A stretch of DNA of 31,724 bases, taken from Candidatus Melainabacteria bacterium. Lineage in GTDB: Bacteria; Cyanobacteriota; Vampirovibrionia; Obscuribacterales; Obscuribacteraceae. The stretch spans positions 1-31,724 of the forward strand of contig PLXC01000117.1 of assembly GCA_003151275.1 (NCBI GenBank), written 5' to 3'. Positions 1 through 8,832 of the stretch are shown piece by piece. Positions within the stretch are counted from its first letter, which is position 1. Each line of letters begins with the position of its first letter. Made by a program: the position numbers and the translations under genes. Under the pieces are notes generated by a model. The model made no database searches and was not told where the DNA came from. It saw only the letters and a list, made by a program, of their open reading frames with translations.

Positions 1-467
1 AGCTCGTCGAACCGCCTCAAATGCTGCACAACACGCACACCGACGTTGCCCAATCCGCAAACCACAATATGATTTTCAAACGTCGACGCGATCATTTTTT
101 GCCACTCCCCAGAATATCGTTGGTGCTGAAACAATAAATTACCAAGGTGCACTACGCCTTCGGCTATCGTCACTAAGCCCAACAAGGGCAAAAGGAAAAA
201 GAGCGGAGATATCCTCCAATCGTCCACATAAGTGAGCGGACTTTCGAAAAACATCATCAGCCAAACGTAATATACCGTTTGCGTTAAGCTCAGATGGTTG
301 TGCGCCATCTCGCTGCGCGGATAGAAGGAATAGAAAAGTAGTGCCGAAATGGCAATCGCGCAAATGAAGATGATGAAGAAACCGCGAAATTCCTTCAAAA
401 GCACGCGTAACAGCAGCCAAACTTGCTTGCTGCGACGCTCAACATAAAAGACTCTACCGGATGCCAA
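1..467 (-). CDS. TrkA-N domain, two-TM channel-like protein (partial, cut by left edge)
   Basis: The minus-strand frame stays open to base 1, so only the N-terminal part (about 155 residues) is visible. It shows a basic start, a first membrane segment (GFFIIFICAIAISALLFYSF), a re-entrant-like stretch (TQTVYYVWLMMFFESPLTY), a second membrane segment, and then HIVVCGLGNVG, the GxGxxG start of an NAD-binding TrkA-N (RCK) fold. This is the order of two-TM potassium channels with a cytoplasmic RCK domain, but no TVGYG-like selectivity filter is present where one would be expected. Permeation of K+ is therefore uncertain. There is no ATG at the 5' end. The best start is TTG at 467, six bases after GGAG. 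Family assignment to a TrkA-N membrane protein is solid; substrate is not. Confidence 0.72.
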   Translation of the reverse strand, partial: MASGRVFYVERRSKQVWLLLRVLLKEFRGFFIIFICAIAISALLFYSFYPRSEMAHNHLSLTQTVYYVWLMMFFESPLTYVDDWRISPLFFLLPLLGLVTIAEGVVHLGNLLFQHQRYSGEWQKMIASTFENHIVVCGLGNVGVRVVQHLRRFDE

Positions 468-776
468 GTCATACTCCGATCTAATGAGTTATCAGTATAT
501 TCGGTAACGGTACCCGAAGAAAGTGACTGGGGGCAAGAAAACGGGAACGTCTTGTAAATACAGATGAGGCGTCTGACGATGCGGTGGCATTTGCAAAAAT
601 TGCTTTCCACTGCCGAATAGCGAGGGCCTAGTTGGCATCGGTCAAGAAAGGAGCAAGCAATCGTTTCGATTGTCAAGAATGTGTCAAATCGCGCCCCAGT
701 GCGGGCATTCCCCCTTTTCAACTGCATGAATTTGCGTATACTTGTGCCATAAAAGATTCTAGCTTGGTTAAGAGCA
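468..776. other. Divergent intergenic region
   Basis: This gap separates the minus-strand TrkA-N gene from the plus-strand gene at 777 and should hold both promoters. A TATACT box at 737-742, with TTTTCA sixteen bases upstream at 715-720, is a possible promoter for the gene at 777. No convincing coding sequence or strong hairpin is seen. Confidence 0.4.
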
Positions 777-1247
777 ATGTCACTTTATTACAGACCACAA
801 GAGTTTCATAGTTCAGGCGGCGGAGGCAGCTCAAGCGGCGACAGCGCAGACGGTGGCAGCAGGCTCTTCGAGAACGTCATGCACATTGGCCATGTTCTAG
901 AACCGGCAGTGAGCGGTGCAACCGGCTTCGGCTACGCAACGGCAGCAGATAGCGTTGGCTGTTCCCAACTTCTTCCTGCCGCCGAAATCACAGGCACAGA
1001 ATGTGTTGGCCAACCAGCAGTGAACGAATTGCCTGGTGGTGAGTTTCTTCAGTCAGCTTTTAAAGATGTGTTCGACCTGGCAAGTGCGATGCCGAATCCC
1101 GTAGGCTTCTTGTCCTTCTTCTTCGAACTGCTCAATGCGTTTCTTACAGCCGCTGCTGAACAACTTATAGACGGTCTGCCGCTTTGCCAGATCTATAACA
1201 TAGCGCAAGAAGCATCGTTCGATTGGACGAAGCGACTAGCAAGCTAG
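777..1247 (+). CDS. Hypothetical protein with Gly/Ser-rich N-terminus
   Basis: 156 residues, not recognised. The N-terminus is low-complexity Gly/Ser (SSGGGGSSSGDSADGG), and the C-terminal third has a hydrophobic, helix-like stretch around FLSFFFELLNAFLTAAAEQLI. There is no signal peptide. It converges with the CorC-like gene, and the two stop codons overlap by four bases (1244-1247). The ribosome-binding site is poor: an AAGAG lies only two bases before the ATG, so the start is uncertain. Length and residue composition make it likely to be real, but no function can be given. Confidence 0.5.
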   Translation: MSLYYRPQEFHSSGGGGSSSGDSADGGSRLFENVMHIGHVLEPAVSGATGFGYATAADSVGCSQLLPAAEITGTECVGQPAVNELPGGEFLQSAFKDVFDLASAMPNPVGFLSFFFELLNAFLTAAAEQLIDGLPLCQIYNIAQEASFDWTKRLAS

Positions 1248-2554
1248 TTGTTTAACTCGCTTTTCGCGGTACGTGCAACCAGAATTTTGTTGATGCGATT
1301 GCGATCCATTTCTAAGATTTCGAACCGCAGCCCTGCGCATTCGAAATGTTCAGCGACAGCAGGAATGTGCTCGAGATAGTCGAGAACAAAGCCGCCCAGC
1401 GTGCGATAGGAAGCTTTTTCCTCTCCCGGAAATTCTGTTTTTTGTTGAACGATGTTTTTGAATTGGGCCATTGGTGTAATTGCGTCGAACAGCCACTTGC
1501 CGTCTTCACGATTATCCACTCGCCAATTTTCAGTTTCTCCAACTTCACTCAAGTCGCCGACAATGGCCTCCAATATGTCACTCATGGTGACGAGTCCACG
1601 CAAACACCCATATTCATCCATGACGAATGCCACATGCACTCTTGATTGTTTGAAATGCTCAAGAACGTCCAGGGCAGTTTTGTTCTGCGGCACTATCAAA
1701 GGATAATAGAGTGAAGCATTCAAATCGAGTGCGTCTGAGCGCTGCAACTGCAACAACAGATCTCTGCCGTTAACCACGCCCAACACTCCATCTAGTCCAC
1801 CATCGCCAACCACATAGCGAGTATGACCATGTTTTTCAATTTGTTGTATCTGGTTCTCTGACGTCTCACGAGCATCAAGCCAGACTAATTCCGAAAGGGG
1901 CGTCATAACCGAGCTGATTCGAATATCGTCGAGCTGTAAGATCCTGCACAGCATCGTCTTTTCAGATTCATGCAAAGCGTCTTTCTGGCTGCCTTCTTCA
2001 ACCAGCGCCTCTATCTCTTCCTCTGCCAGACGCCCTTTGCGCTGCTTGACACCAAAACGGCTCAAAATCGAACCCGCCGATATCTCCAACAACTTTACAC
2101 CAGGATTGCTAATGCACATAAGAGCACGCATTGGACCAGCAAGCGCGCACAGAGTGCCCTCAGGATTGCTCAATGCCAGCTTCTGTGGCAGAAGCTCACC
2201 CAACACAACACTGAGGAAGGTGATCACAACAACCACAATAATGACGATGAGAGCCTCTGCATACGGTTGGTAGAAGAAAGCCTTTAGCGCCACCAGCTCA
2301 TCGACGATGGTTGCTCCACCAATTGCACCAGCCAGAACACAGATTGCTGTGATCCACATTTGCACGGTCGTGCAACAGTGCTCTGGAGCGGCCAACAGTT
2401 CGAGGGCCGCCGTTGCCCCGTTGTTGCCGTCATGTGCCAATTGCTGAAGGCGAGTGCGCCTAGCTGAAATAAGAGCGCTTTCAAGCATTCTCAAAACGCC
2501 GCCAAATAGAATTAGCAGCAAAACGGCGGTAATTTCCAACGAGATCGCTAACAT
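1244..2554 (-). CDS. CNNM/CorC (HlyC) family membrane protein with CBS domains
   Basis: 436 residues with the complete UPF0053 architecture. An N-terminal DUF21 (CNNM) membrane domain covers about residues 1-185, with four hydrophobic segments and the typical ALISARRTRLQQLA after TM1. A CBS pair follows at about 205-335, opening with the characteristic SSVMTPLSELVWLD. A C-terminal CorC_HlyC transporter-associated domain covers about 345-430. Family members are linked to Mg2+/Co2+ efflux or resistance; many carry the misleading label 'hemolysin'. No Shine-Dalgarno precedes its ATG. Instead, a 45-codon ORF with a strong one ends inside the start codon region (ATGTTAG), suggesting translational coupling. 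Ion specificity cannot be read from the sequence. Confidence 0.88.
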   Translation of the reverse strand: MLAISLEITAVLLLILFGGVLRMLESALISARRTRLQQLAHDGNNGATAALELLAAPEHCCTTVQMWITAICVLAGAIGGATIVDELVALKAFFYQPYAEALIVIIVVVVITFLSVVLGELLPQKLALSNPEGTLCALAGPMRALMCISNPGVKLLEISAGSILSRFGVKQRKGRLAEEEIEALVEEGSQKDALHESEKTMLCRILQLDDIRISSVMTPLSELVWLDARETSENQIQQIEKHGHTRYVVGDGGLDGVLGVVNGRDLLLQLQRSDALDLNASLYYPLIVPQNKTALDVLEHFKQSRVHVAFVMDEYGCLRGLVTMSDILEAIVGDLSEVGETENWRVDNREDGKWLFDAITPMAQFKNIVQQKTEFPGEEKASYRTLGGFVLDYLEHIPAVAEHFECAGLRFEILEMDRNRINKILVARTAKSELNN

Positions 2555-2685
2555 GGTTTAAAGGGAGTGAAACTACAGTTATTGGACACAAAATTGCTCA
2601 TGACTATAACAAAACTGTTATCCGGATGCACATGAATGATGGCGGTGCGAAAAATTCCGTTCAATTTGAAAAATGCAATGTTCAT
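2548..2685 (-). CDS. Small 45-aa ORF overlapping the CorC-like gene start (possible leader peptide)
   Basis: An ATG at 2685 preceded by CGGAGGAATC (a strong Shine-Dalgarno) opens 45 codons ending in TAG at 2548-2550. The stop overlaps the ATG of the downstream CorC-like gene (2554) as ATGTTAG. The downstream gene lacks its own ribosome-binding site, so reinitiation after this ORF is a natural reading. The peptide contains HVHPDNSF and a hydrophobic FVIVMSNF stretch and matches no family I know. It could be a regulatory leader or a small functional protein. The geometry is seen directly; the role is inferred. Confidence 0.55.
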   Translation of the reverse strand: MNIAFFKLNGIFRTAIIHVHPDNSFVIVMSNFVSNNCSFTPFKPC

Positions 2686-2712
2686 GATTCCTCCGTTTGG
2701 AGACAACACAAG

Positions 2713-2728
2713 ATACCGAATACAGTGC
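2713..2728. promoter_or_regulatory. ACCGAATAC.GTGC motif upstream of the 45-aa ORF
   Basis: The plus strand reads ATACCGAATACAGTGC. It matches the perfect inverted repeat at 27370-27385 (GCACCGAATACGGTGC) in its core, and the flanks also resemble each other (ACAACA just before each). It lies 28 bases upstream of the ATG at 2685, so it would be in or near that gene's promoter or 5' leader. Candidate operator or RNA stem; function unknown. Confidence 0.4.
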
Positions 2729-2861
2729 CACGATAGATCATGGTTCTGACAATTTAGAAAGCACGAAATGCATGAAGTAGTTTAGAGCGAATCGTTTTCA
2801 GCTCAGTTTCAGCACAATATCAGTCAAGATCCCGTCAAGAATGGCGTTTACTGTGTATCCG

Positions 2862-2875
2862 CACCGCATGCGGTG
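2862..2875. promoter_or_regulatory. 14-bp perfect palindrome CACCGCATGCGGTG
   Basis: This is an exact palindrome, preceded by G so that the half site GCACCG is complete on the left. An A/T-only run follows (ATAATATTATATTT). It sits 60 bases upstream of the preferred start of the small membrane protein at 2936. Its half site matches those at 11112-11123 and 27370-27385. An operator next to an A/T-rich promoter is the likeliest reading. Confidence 0.45.
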
Positions 2876-2935
2876 ATAATATTATATTTGAAGGTTATTC
2901 CAAACTAAATATTCATGAGTCGTGAGGTCAGGGCT

Positions 2936-3163
2936 ATGGTGTCTCTCATAGTAGTTGCGTGTGAAATCTTGTTATTAGCACTGTTCCTTTGGTACGTTTT
3001 TATTCACGAGTCCCATCCGTATGAGATTACCGGAGACCCATGGGGTCTTTACGACTCATCAACCAAGTCTGCGAACCGTCATGTCCAGCAAGTTACAAAA
3101 AACAGGGCATTCTTTGAACCTAAATCGGACCGTTCCAACGGTTGGATTATTAGTGACCTTTAG
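2936..3163 (+). CDS. Small single-TM membrane protein
   Basis: 75 residues beginning MVSLIVVACEILLLALFLWYVFI, a clear N-terminal membrane anchor, followed by a polar tail of about 50 residues (contains GDPWGLYD and KNRAFFEPKSD). An ATG 21 bases upstream (2915) is in frame but has no ribosome-binding site, while 2936 has GTGAGG eight bases before it, so 2936 is preferred. A 14-bp palindrome lies upstream. No family recognised. Confidence 0.5.
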   Translation: MVSLIVVACEILLLALFLWYVFIHESHPYEITGDPWGLYDSSTKSANRHVQQVTKNRAFFEPKSDRSNGWIISDL

Positions 3164-3325
3164 AGCCTTTAGGCAGGCAGCAGCAACGGTGCATCATCCA
3201 TACTGATTGCAGATCTACAACTGAAAGTGCAAGTCGGCCTAAATTCACTGAGCGTTGTTGCACTTAGAGTCCAAGATTTGCGCCGCAAAATTTCGTAGAG
3301 CAATTACGACAGAATTCACGTTTAT

Positions 3326-4651
3326 TTATGCGCTGTCTCCTGTCATTCCAATTGTGAGAGCCGCACGAGCCTTTTCCCAGGCATCTTGTATGTCATTGCG
3401 GTCGAGAGTAACCAGCTTACCTGCTATTGATGCTTCCCAAACGGCAGCTGCTTGATCAAGCATTGCTTGTCGTTCCGAATCAGTTCGCAAAAGTTTTGCC
3501 AAGCGCTCCGTTGTACTTAGGATGCGAATCAGAACAGCGGGCGTATCTACTGATGCCTGGCGAAGTTGCTCGAATGCTACTTTAACCAAACGTTCAAACT
3601 TAAGTTGCGGCTCTTTGATGCGTAATTCGCCGAGATTATCGTAACAGAGACCATCGTGTGAAGTTGTGGTAAGCAAAATACGAAGCACATCTCCTATACA
3701 ATCGATACAAGCAACGCCGGTAAAAGTGTCATTCACAGCAGGGCTCAAAGCACGAATTCCAATCTCGACAATCTGGTACAGACCGAATTCCGGGTCTTGT
3801 GCTAAGACCCGATGGGAGCCAATGCGAATCGCTTTTTCGATAAGTGATTGAAGAGTGTAGGAAGTGCTGAACGGATAAACCATCGCAAGTAAATCTCCGC
3901 TTTGCACAAATTGGCCTGGCCGAAATAAAAACTCTATTTGCACATTCATGCTGACTGCTGCTTGAAGTATTGCTTTGCGATCCAACTCCTGTAGGTAGCC
4001 ACTTCGCACACTTTGAATGAGTCCGGCGACGCGAACATCCTCTCTACTTACAGTTAGGCTGGCAGGCATTGCGTTAGTAACGTTTTCTTTGAATTCGCGC
4101 TGATTTTTCAATGCCGATTCTATGTCGAGCACGATACGCGCGATCATATCCGGGTTCTGAATCGAAACAGCAATGCGATGGCTGTAAAACACCAGAAAAC
4201 CGAAACTAAGCACAACCAATAATGACGCCGTTAGCAAGGTCAGTTGAGGAATGAAAACAACGTGACCGTCAGAACGTGTAGCCACATAGGCAAGCAAAAT
4301 ATAGATGAAGGTGGCGAGAAAGAGTCCGATAGTTACCTGCGTAACCCAATCTTGAACAAAGCGATAAAGCAGTCTAAAGCCAAACAGCGTCGCAACCATG
4401 GAGAGCACCAGTAGGGCCACTGAGAAAATCAGTGCAAGAACAGTACTGACGGCTCCCATCTCAGAACTAAGAATGCTGCGCGCGTCATCAATACCCCCGT
4501 TTGAAATCCACCCAGGTAGCTGAAGTACGCCCTGCGCGTTCAACGAATCGACGCTTACAGTTGCTCCGAATAGAACTGTTGCAGCCAATGACAACACAAA
4601 CGGCATGCGCCAGAGATTTACTTCATGACGGGTAAGCAGATGACGAAACAC
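3326..4651 (-). CDS. DUF2254 family membrane protein
   Basis: 441 residues, close to the usual family length. The N-terminal half has four membrane segments, at about residues 17-35, 68-95, 107-127 and 136-157. It includes the family-typical FVQDWVTQVTIGLFLATFIYILLA region, with DW-TQ followed by LG-like F-Y segments. The soluble C-terminal half carries the other hallmark, ALSPAVNDTFTGVACIDCIG. DUF2254 proteins are of unknown function. The start is GTG with no clear Shine-Dalgarno, so it could lie further in. A terminator upstream separates it from the permease operon, so it is probably transcribed on its own. Confidence 0.85.
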   Translation of the reverse strand: MFRHLLTRHEVNLWRMPFVLSLAATVLFGATVSVDSLNAQGVLQLPGWISNGGIDDARSILSSEMGAVSTVLALIFSVALLVLSMVATLFGFRLLYRFVQDWVTQVTIGLFLATFIYILLAYVATRSDGHVVFIPQLTLLTASLLVVLSFGFLVFYSHRIAVSIQNPDMIARIVLDIESALKNQREFKENVTNAMPASLTVSREDVRVAGLIQSVRSGYLQELDRKAILQAAVSMNVQIEFLFRPGQFVQSGDLLAMVYPFSTSYTLQSLIEKAIRIGSHRVLAQDPEFGLYQIVEIGIRALSPAVNDTFTGVACIDCIGDVLRILLTTTSHDGLCYDNLGELRIKEPQLKFERLVKVAFEQLRQASVDTPAVLIRILSTTERLAKLLRTDSERQAMLDQAAAVWEASIAGKLVTLDRNDIQDAWEKARAALTIGMTGDSA

Positions 4652-4763
4652 TTTAAACGCGAATCACGTCCAGGGAAGGGCAACAGGAATATATCAGTTT
4701 AAATCACTAGTGATGGTCTAGATAGCAGACGGTTCTATCAAGATTCTGCAAAGAGAGGGGATT

Positions 4764-4793
4764 AAAAAACCGAAGATTGCCGAAAAGGCAATC
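4764..4793 (-). terminator. Intrinsic terminator of the permease operon
   Basis: Read on the minus strand: a 7-bp perfect stem GATTGCC/GGCAATC (4787-4793 with 4775-4781), a 5-base loop, then TTCGG and a run of six T (4764-4769). It lies 34 bases after the stop codon of the gene ending at 4827. This is the best-formed intrinsic terminator in the window. Confidence 0.75.
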
Positions 4794-4826
4794 ATCTTAG
4801 CGAAGGTGAGCTATACACACAATCTA

Positions 4827-6257
4827 CTAGCGCCTATGCGCGTAATGATGAGTCTGGTATTCGTCAAGCCGTGGACTTAGAGCAATGTACGTGCAGATAA
4901 TTATTAGAAGCGTCACTAGCAATGAAGTAGGTATCAGTCCCTCAAGAGCTCGGGCAGCTTCTTTGCTTGCTAAATGCAATTGATCCTGATTTATTTTTAG
5001 AGTGCGGGCCAGAGCGTCGTCATATTTTAGAAAAGCGAAATTACTTCCTCTTGGATCGTATTCGAGACTGAGTTTTAAGGCTTCATTGTGATTACCTGCA
5101 GCTTCCAGCTGACGAATTTTTCTATCAGTACTGTAGTACGTGGCGAAAGCTTCCAACGATTCCAATGCTGCTTCGCCTTCACCGGGAAATCGGACGTTAC
5201 TTAATTCTTCTGCTAAAGAACCTGAGAAGCCGGGCAAATTGAATTTCTCATGATTTTCAAGTTGGTGACGTGCACGTGCAATTGTTTCGCCGAAGTCATG
5301 TCCTTTTTCGAAGCGGGCAACGCTGTTAGCTTTCTCGGTAAAGTACTTTTCGTAATCGACAGCATGCGCTTTGTCCAGTAACGCTCTGCTTTGCGCAGCT
5401 TTTGCATCATACGAGTTTGAGCGAGCGTCGAGCAAAGCGACAACCGAGTTGTAAGCGTCCTCTTTCGCTATTACAAAGTTGTGGCTGCTGATCGCTAGCA
5501 TAGATATCAAATGTTGGAGAAAAATTATTGTGCAAGTGACTGCTATTAGCAAAGCCGGAATGAGTCTGCGACGGAAACGTACGCTCACATAGAGATGCGT
5601 ATATCCGATCAATGCTACTAAGACAATTCCGATCACAAGCACCAAGCCTCTCGACATTGCAGATGCTCCTTTCTCATGAGCGTACGTATCCTCAAGTACG
5701 TTTTCATTTGCTTTGGCTAGAGCGTCAGCTCCAGGCAGCAACCTAAGCTGCAATGTGCGAAGAGCCGCGAGGTACTTAGCAATTGCATCCGTATCGGTTC
5801 TAAAATTATGAAGATCGCGTGCGTTTTGCGCTTCCATGAGAAATTGCCCCAGCGCGGTTTGAATATTTTCGATAGGCACTTCTTCGCTTCGACCATAAGT
5901 AATGTTCCTGGCAGCAGCGATCAGCTGTTTGGATAGGTTAATCCTAGCTTTCTCGCTTTCCTCGAACCGCTCCTGGACCTCTGTTGATCCGGACTTGTAC
6001 AACAACTCATCAGCAAGGGCGTTATCCATAGTCTCGACCGCGATCTTAATCTGATGAGCTGCTATCACAGATGGTGCGGCATCCGAGCCAACGGTGGCAT
6101 CGGCGTGGGCATGCTGAGTGATGGTGATCAACGCTGCACAGAAGAAAAATAACGAGCAGATGCAGATACATGCCATCTGCAACCACAGCCGGGTCGGTGT
6201 AACATTTTGAAAAGTGGCATCAACGGCCTTTCGCAGTGGTCTGGTCAATACCTGCAT
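4827..6257 (-). CDS. Four-TM membrane protein with two helical extracytoplasmic regions
   Basis: 476 residues. TM1 is near residues 28-50. It is followed by about 145 mostly helical residues with short conserved-looking hydrophobic spacing, resembling the four-helix-bundle sensor fold of chemoreceptors. TM2 and TM3 form a hairpin at about 205-255, a second helical region of about 180 residues follows, and the protein ends with TM4 near 440-460. No kinase, HAMP or methyl-accepting module follows, so if it senses something it must signal through a partner. An in-frame ATG at 6311 would overlap the previous gene by 41 bases. The ATG at 6257 has AGGAG ten bases before it, embedded in the upstream stop (TAGGAG), and is preferred. 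It is last in the operon with the permease. No named family recognised. Confidence 0.7.
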   Translation of the reverse strand: MQVLTRPLRKAVDATFQNVTPTRLWLQMACICICSLFFFCAALITITQHAHADATVGSDAAPSVIAAHQIKIAVETMDNALADELLYKSGSTEVQERFEESEKARINLSKQLIAAARNITYGRSEEVPIENIQTALGQFLMEAQNARDLHNFRTDTDAIAKYLAALRTLQLRLLPGADALAKANENVLEDTYAHEKGASAMSRGLVLVIGIVLVALIGYTHLYVSVRFRRRLIPALLIAVTCTIIFLQHLISMLAISSHNFVIAKEDAYNSVVALLDARSNSYDAKAAQSRALLDKAHAVDYEKYFTEKANSVARFEKGHDFGETIARARHQLENHEKFNLPGFSGSLAEELSNVRFPGEGEAALESLEAFATYYSTDRKIRQLEAAGNHNEALKLSLEYDPRGSNFAFLKYDDALARTLKINQDQLHLASKEAARALEGLIPTSLLVTLLIIICTYIALSPRLDEYQTHHYAHRR

Positions 6258-6270
6258 ATCATTTGAACTC

Positions 6271-6588
6271 CTAAAACCAACTTGTTCTGCGAATATTATT
6301 CGCTTCATCAATAACTGCTATACGTTCATGCGAAGTTGCCGCAAAGTGCGCGCAGTTTCTCAAGGCTTCCTCTGCCGCGTCGCGCAGTGCGCTTTCACGC
6401 AACGGAATACCCATGAGTTTGATACTTTCGTCAGCTTCTATTTGTCTGGTCTCCAACTGTTTGACAGCTTTGATGAAGAGATCCGCTTGCTTGCGCCAAG
6501 CGATGAAATCGTCTGGAACGACCGCTTCAATTGATCGAGAAGCTTCGATCAGTTCATTGCTATTCGCATCGTCAGGCTGACTTGTCAC
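6271..6588 (-). CDS. Small soluble hypothetical protein (105 aa)
   Basis: 105 residues, acidic and helical, without membrane segments or signal peptide. It starts with GTG at 6588, preceded by AGAGGA at good spacing. It sits 32 bases after the permease stop and 13 bases before the next start, so all three are almost certainly co-transcribed. Its stop codon provides the Shine-Dalgarno of the following gene. The sequence (contains DDFIAWRKQADLFIKAVKQLE) suggests a helical bundle. It could be a cytoplasmic partner of the adjacent membrane protein, which is inference from context only. Confidence 0.65.
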   Translation of the reverse strand: MTSQPDDANSNELIEASRSIEAVVPDDFIAWRKQADLFIKAVKQLETRQIEADESIKLMGIPLRESALRDAAEEALRNCAHFAATSHERIAVIDEANNIRRTSWF

Positions 6589-6620
6589 CGTTTTCCTCTT
6601 TTTAACTCGATTGTGTGAAT

Positions 6621-8555
6621 CTATCCGACATGCACCAGAGGCCTTTTGGCATCGTCAATCTCTGCTCCTCTAACAATCTCCCTTGTTACAGCTGCTATGT
6701 CGCCTTCACCAAGAAAAATATACTTAAGTGTGTGCCCGATCGGATGACCTTCTGACCAACTGAAATAAACATGCGGAACCTTTTCGGTTCGATTGCGGAT
6801 TTCCAGCAAAATAGCCGCGATCGCGTTGGGTACTGCCAGGCTTGAACATCTGAGGATTCGGTGGCCGTTTTCTGTGTGACCTGTAACTTCTAGTAATTCG
6901 TCAAAAAATTCAGACGAATCGCTCAATTCAACCTCTAAAAAGATAAAGTCTCCTTCTTCCGGTTGGATACTGTGAATTCTTCGTGATCGTTGTTCTTTTA
7001 AACGAAAATCTTGCATCCCTACCCGGTGGGGTAAAAGTCGAATTTCTCCCCAGTATGAATTAATTGCTTGATCGATAAACTCCAGAGCGGCATCGTCCAT
7101 GTGCACTTTTTCGATCCGCAATTCAGTCGAACGAATTGCTCGGGATAAAACTGACGCGATCAGGATCGAAGCTATAAAAAACAAGGCTATATGGACGCCT
7201 TCGGGTCGTTCCGACATATTCGCAAAAGACGTGTAGACGAAGATGAAACTAACGATCACAAAGTACGGACGCAGAGCAGGAGCGGTATTCCAGACTGTAA
7301 TTGTGGCAGCTATGGCCGCAGAGGTTATCAGCACAAGCACGCCGGTCGCGTATGCAGCGGCTTGAGCATCGACATCGGCGCGGAACATTATCGTGACACC
7401 AAATGAGACACTAGTAAAGAAGACAACCAGCGGTCGAATAGCAGCTGACCAGCTTGGAGCCATGCCATATCTTGGCAGATATTTAGGTACCAGGCTGAGC
7501 AAACCAGCTATCGCAGATGCCCCCGCAAACCACAAAATCAGGATGGTGCTGAAGTCGTATATGGTTCCAAAAATGTCGCCCAAATTGGTATGAGCAAGAT
7601 AGGCCAGAGCCCTGCCGTTGGCCGGTGCGTCTGGCTGAAACATGGGAGCAGGAATAAGCAATGTGGTAACGATGCTGCTGACCACCAAGAAAACGCTCAT
7701 GATCAGACCAGCCGTAATCAGGAGTTTGCGTGTGTTCTTAATTCGTCCGACGGGCGCCTCCGCAGTATCACCGGGTTCTCCTTTGACGAGCGGCATAATC
7801 GCCACGCCGGTCTCAAACCCGGAAAGTCCCAACGCCAATTTCGGAAACAGCAGCATCGCGTATCCAAACATCATCACCGGCGACTCATATTCTTTCATCA
7901 CATGACTTTGCCAATTAGAAATCAACACGGGATGAAGCGCCAGATTATAGAGACCATTGAGTAAAATTACTGCGCTCAGACCGAGATAAACCCAGACAAT
8001 TACAAAAGACAGACCAATCGCTTCTCGGAAACCCCTAAGGAAAAGTCCACCAAGCATCGCCAGCAATACCAGTGTCACTTCGACGCGGTGAGCGCGCCAC
8101 TCTAGAGGAATCAAAGGATTTTCTAGGATGTGTGCGGTGGCATCGGCAGCAGAGAGGGTGATTGTGATTATGAAGGCGGTGGCAGCGAACCCGAGTAGAA
8201 ACAAAACGAGTGTTTTGCCCTGCCATCCTGGCAGCATCCTCTCAAGCATAGCGACACTGCCCTGACCGTTCGGACTCTCTCTAGCCACGATGCAATAGAC
8301 GGGCAACGCTCCAAACAGAGTGACAACGACGAGAATTAAAGTGGCGATCGGAGAGAGACTTGCGGCGGCCAAGAAGGCTATACCAGGCTGATAACCGAGC
8401 GTAGAAAAGTAGTCGACCCCAGTCAAGCACATGACGCGCCACCATGCGTCCTGATGTTGTACTTCTGTGTTATCCGGCTTCGCCCCTGCAAAAAACCACT
8501 CGTTGAAAGCCGAGTTTTTTTCGACTTCGTGGACGTGCTCGATGCTCGATGTCAT
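6621..8555 (-). CDS. APC superfamily permease (AA_permease_2-like), copy 1
   Basis: 644 residues: a short cytoplasmic N-terminus, about 12 hydrophobic segments from residue 40 to 475, then about 165 soluble C-terminal residues. Diagnostic stretches are [20 protein letters not shown] at the entry to TM1, [21 protein letters not shown], and [20 protein letters not shown]. It belongs to an APC subfamily usually annotated as 'amino acid transporter'. A soluble C-terminal extension also occurs in APC-fold K+ importers of the KimA type, so K+ transport is possible here but not shown. A paralog starts near 30004. One notable difference is GFAATAF here against GFAATDF in the paralog, in a membrane segment. 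First gene of a three-gene operon. Confidence 0.85.
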   Translation of the reverse strand: MTSSIEHVHEVEKNSAFNEWFFAGAKPDNTEVQHQDAWWRVMCLTGVDYFSTLGYQPGIAFLAAASLSPIATLILVVVTLFGALPVYCIVARESPNGQGSVAMLERMLPGWQGKTLVLFLLGFAATAFIITITLSAADATAHILENPLIPLEWRAHRVEVTLVLLAMLGGLFLRGFREAIGLSFVIVWVYLGLSAVILLNGLYNLALHPVLISNWQSHVMKEYESPVMMFGYAMLLFPKLALGLSGFETGVAIMPLVKGEPGDTAEAPVGRIKNTRKLLITAGLIMSVFLVVSSIVTTLLIPAPMFQPDAPANGRALAYLAHTNLGDIFGTIYDFSTILILWFAGASAIAGLLSLVPKYLPRYGMAPSWSAAIRPLVVFFTSVSFGVTIMFRADVDAQAAAYATGVLVLITSAAIAATITVWNTAPALRPYFVIVSFIFVYTSFANMSERPEGVHIALFFIASILIASVLSRAIRSTELRIEKVHMDDAALEFIDQAINSYWGEIRLLPHRVGMQDFRLKEQRSRRIHSIQPEEGDFIFLEVELSDSSEFFDELLEVTGHTENGHRILRCSSLAVPNAIAAILLEIRNRTEKVPHVYFSWSEGHPIGHTLKYIFLGEGDIAAVTREIVRGAEIDDAKRPLVHVG

Positions 8556-8832
8556 GGAAGCGCTTCACCAGTGAGAATATTGAGCATGTTGTTGCCTACA
8601 AAGCGACAAGCGGAATCGGAGCTGTTTGGTTTCTATCAGGCAAGCTGGTCATGAATTTTCTGAAACTTGCGGATTTGCCAACAATTATCTAGGCGAGCCG
8701 GTGGGTTTAATCGATCGAGACAATGATACTGCACTTCGATTTTGGAACTCAAAATTGCGGTCATTCCTGCGACTGAGGATCAATTCACAGTTTTGTGGGA
8801 AAATGCTTTCGGATCCGTTAGAGAACCTTTAA

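Noticed and set aside
139..420. 93-codon minus-strand ORF inside the TrkA-N gene
   Set aside because: Out-of-frame shadow of the TrkA-N coding region, which continues to the window edge.
395..727. 110-codon minus-strand ORF overlapping the start of the TrkA-N gene
   Set aside because: No family resemblance and Cys-rich random-looking composition. It occupies the frame opposite a better-supported channel-like frame that carries TM segments and GxGxxG.
7590..7964. 124-codon plus-strand ORF within the first permease
   Set aside because: It is antisense to a conserved membrane domain, with composition typical of an antisense shadow.
8626..8832. 68-codon plus-strand ORF ending directly before the USP start
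   Set aside because: It begins with TTG without a clear ribosome-binding site and lies in the divergent promoter region. Only its adjacency to the USP start speaks for it.
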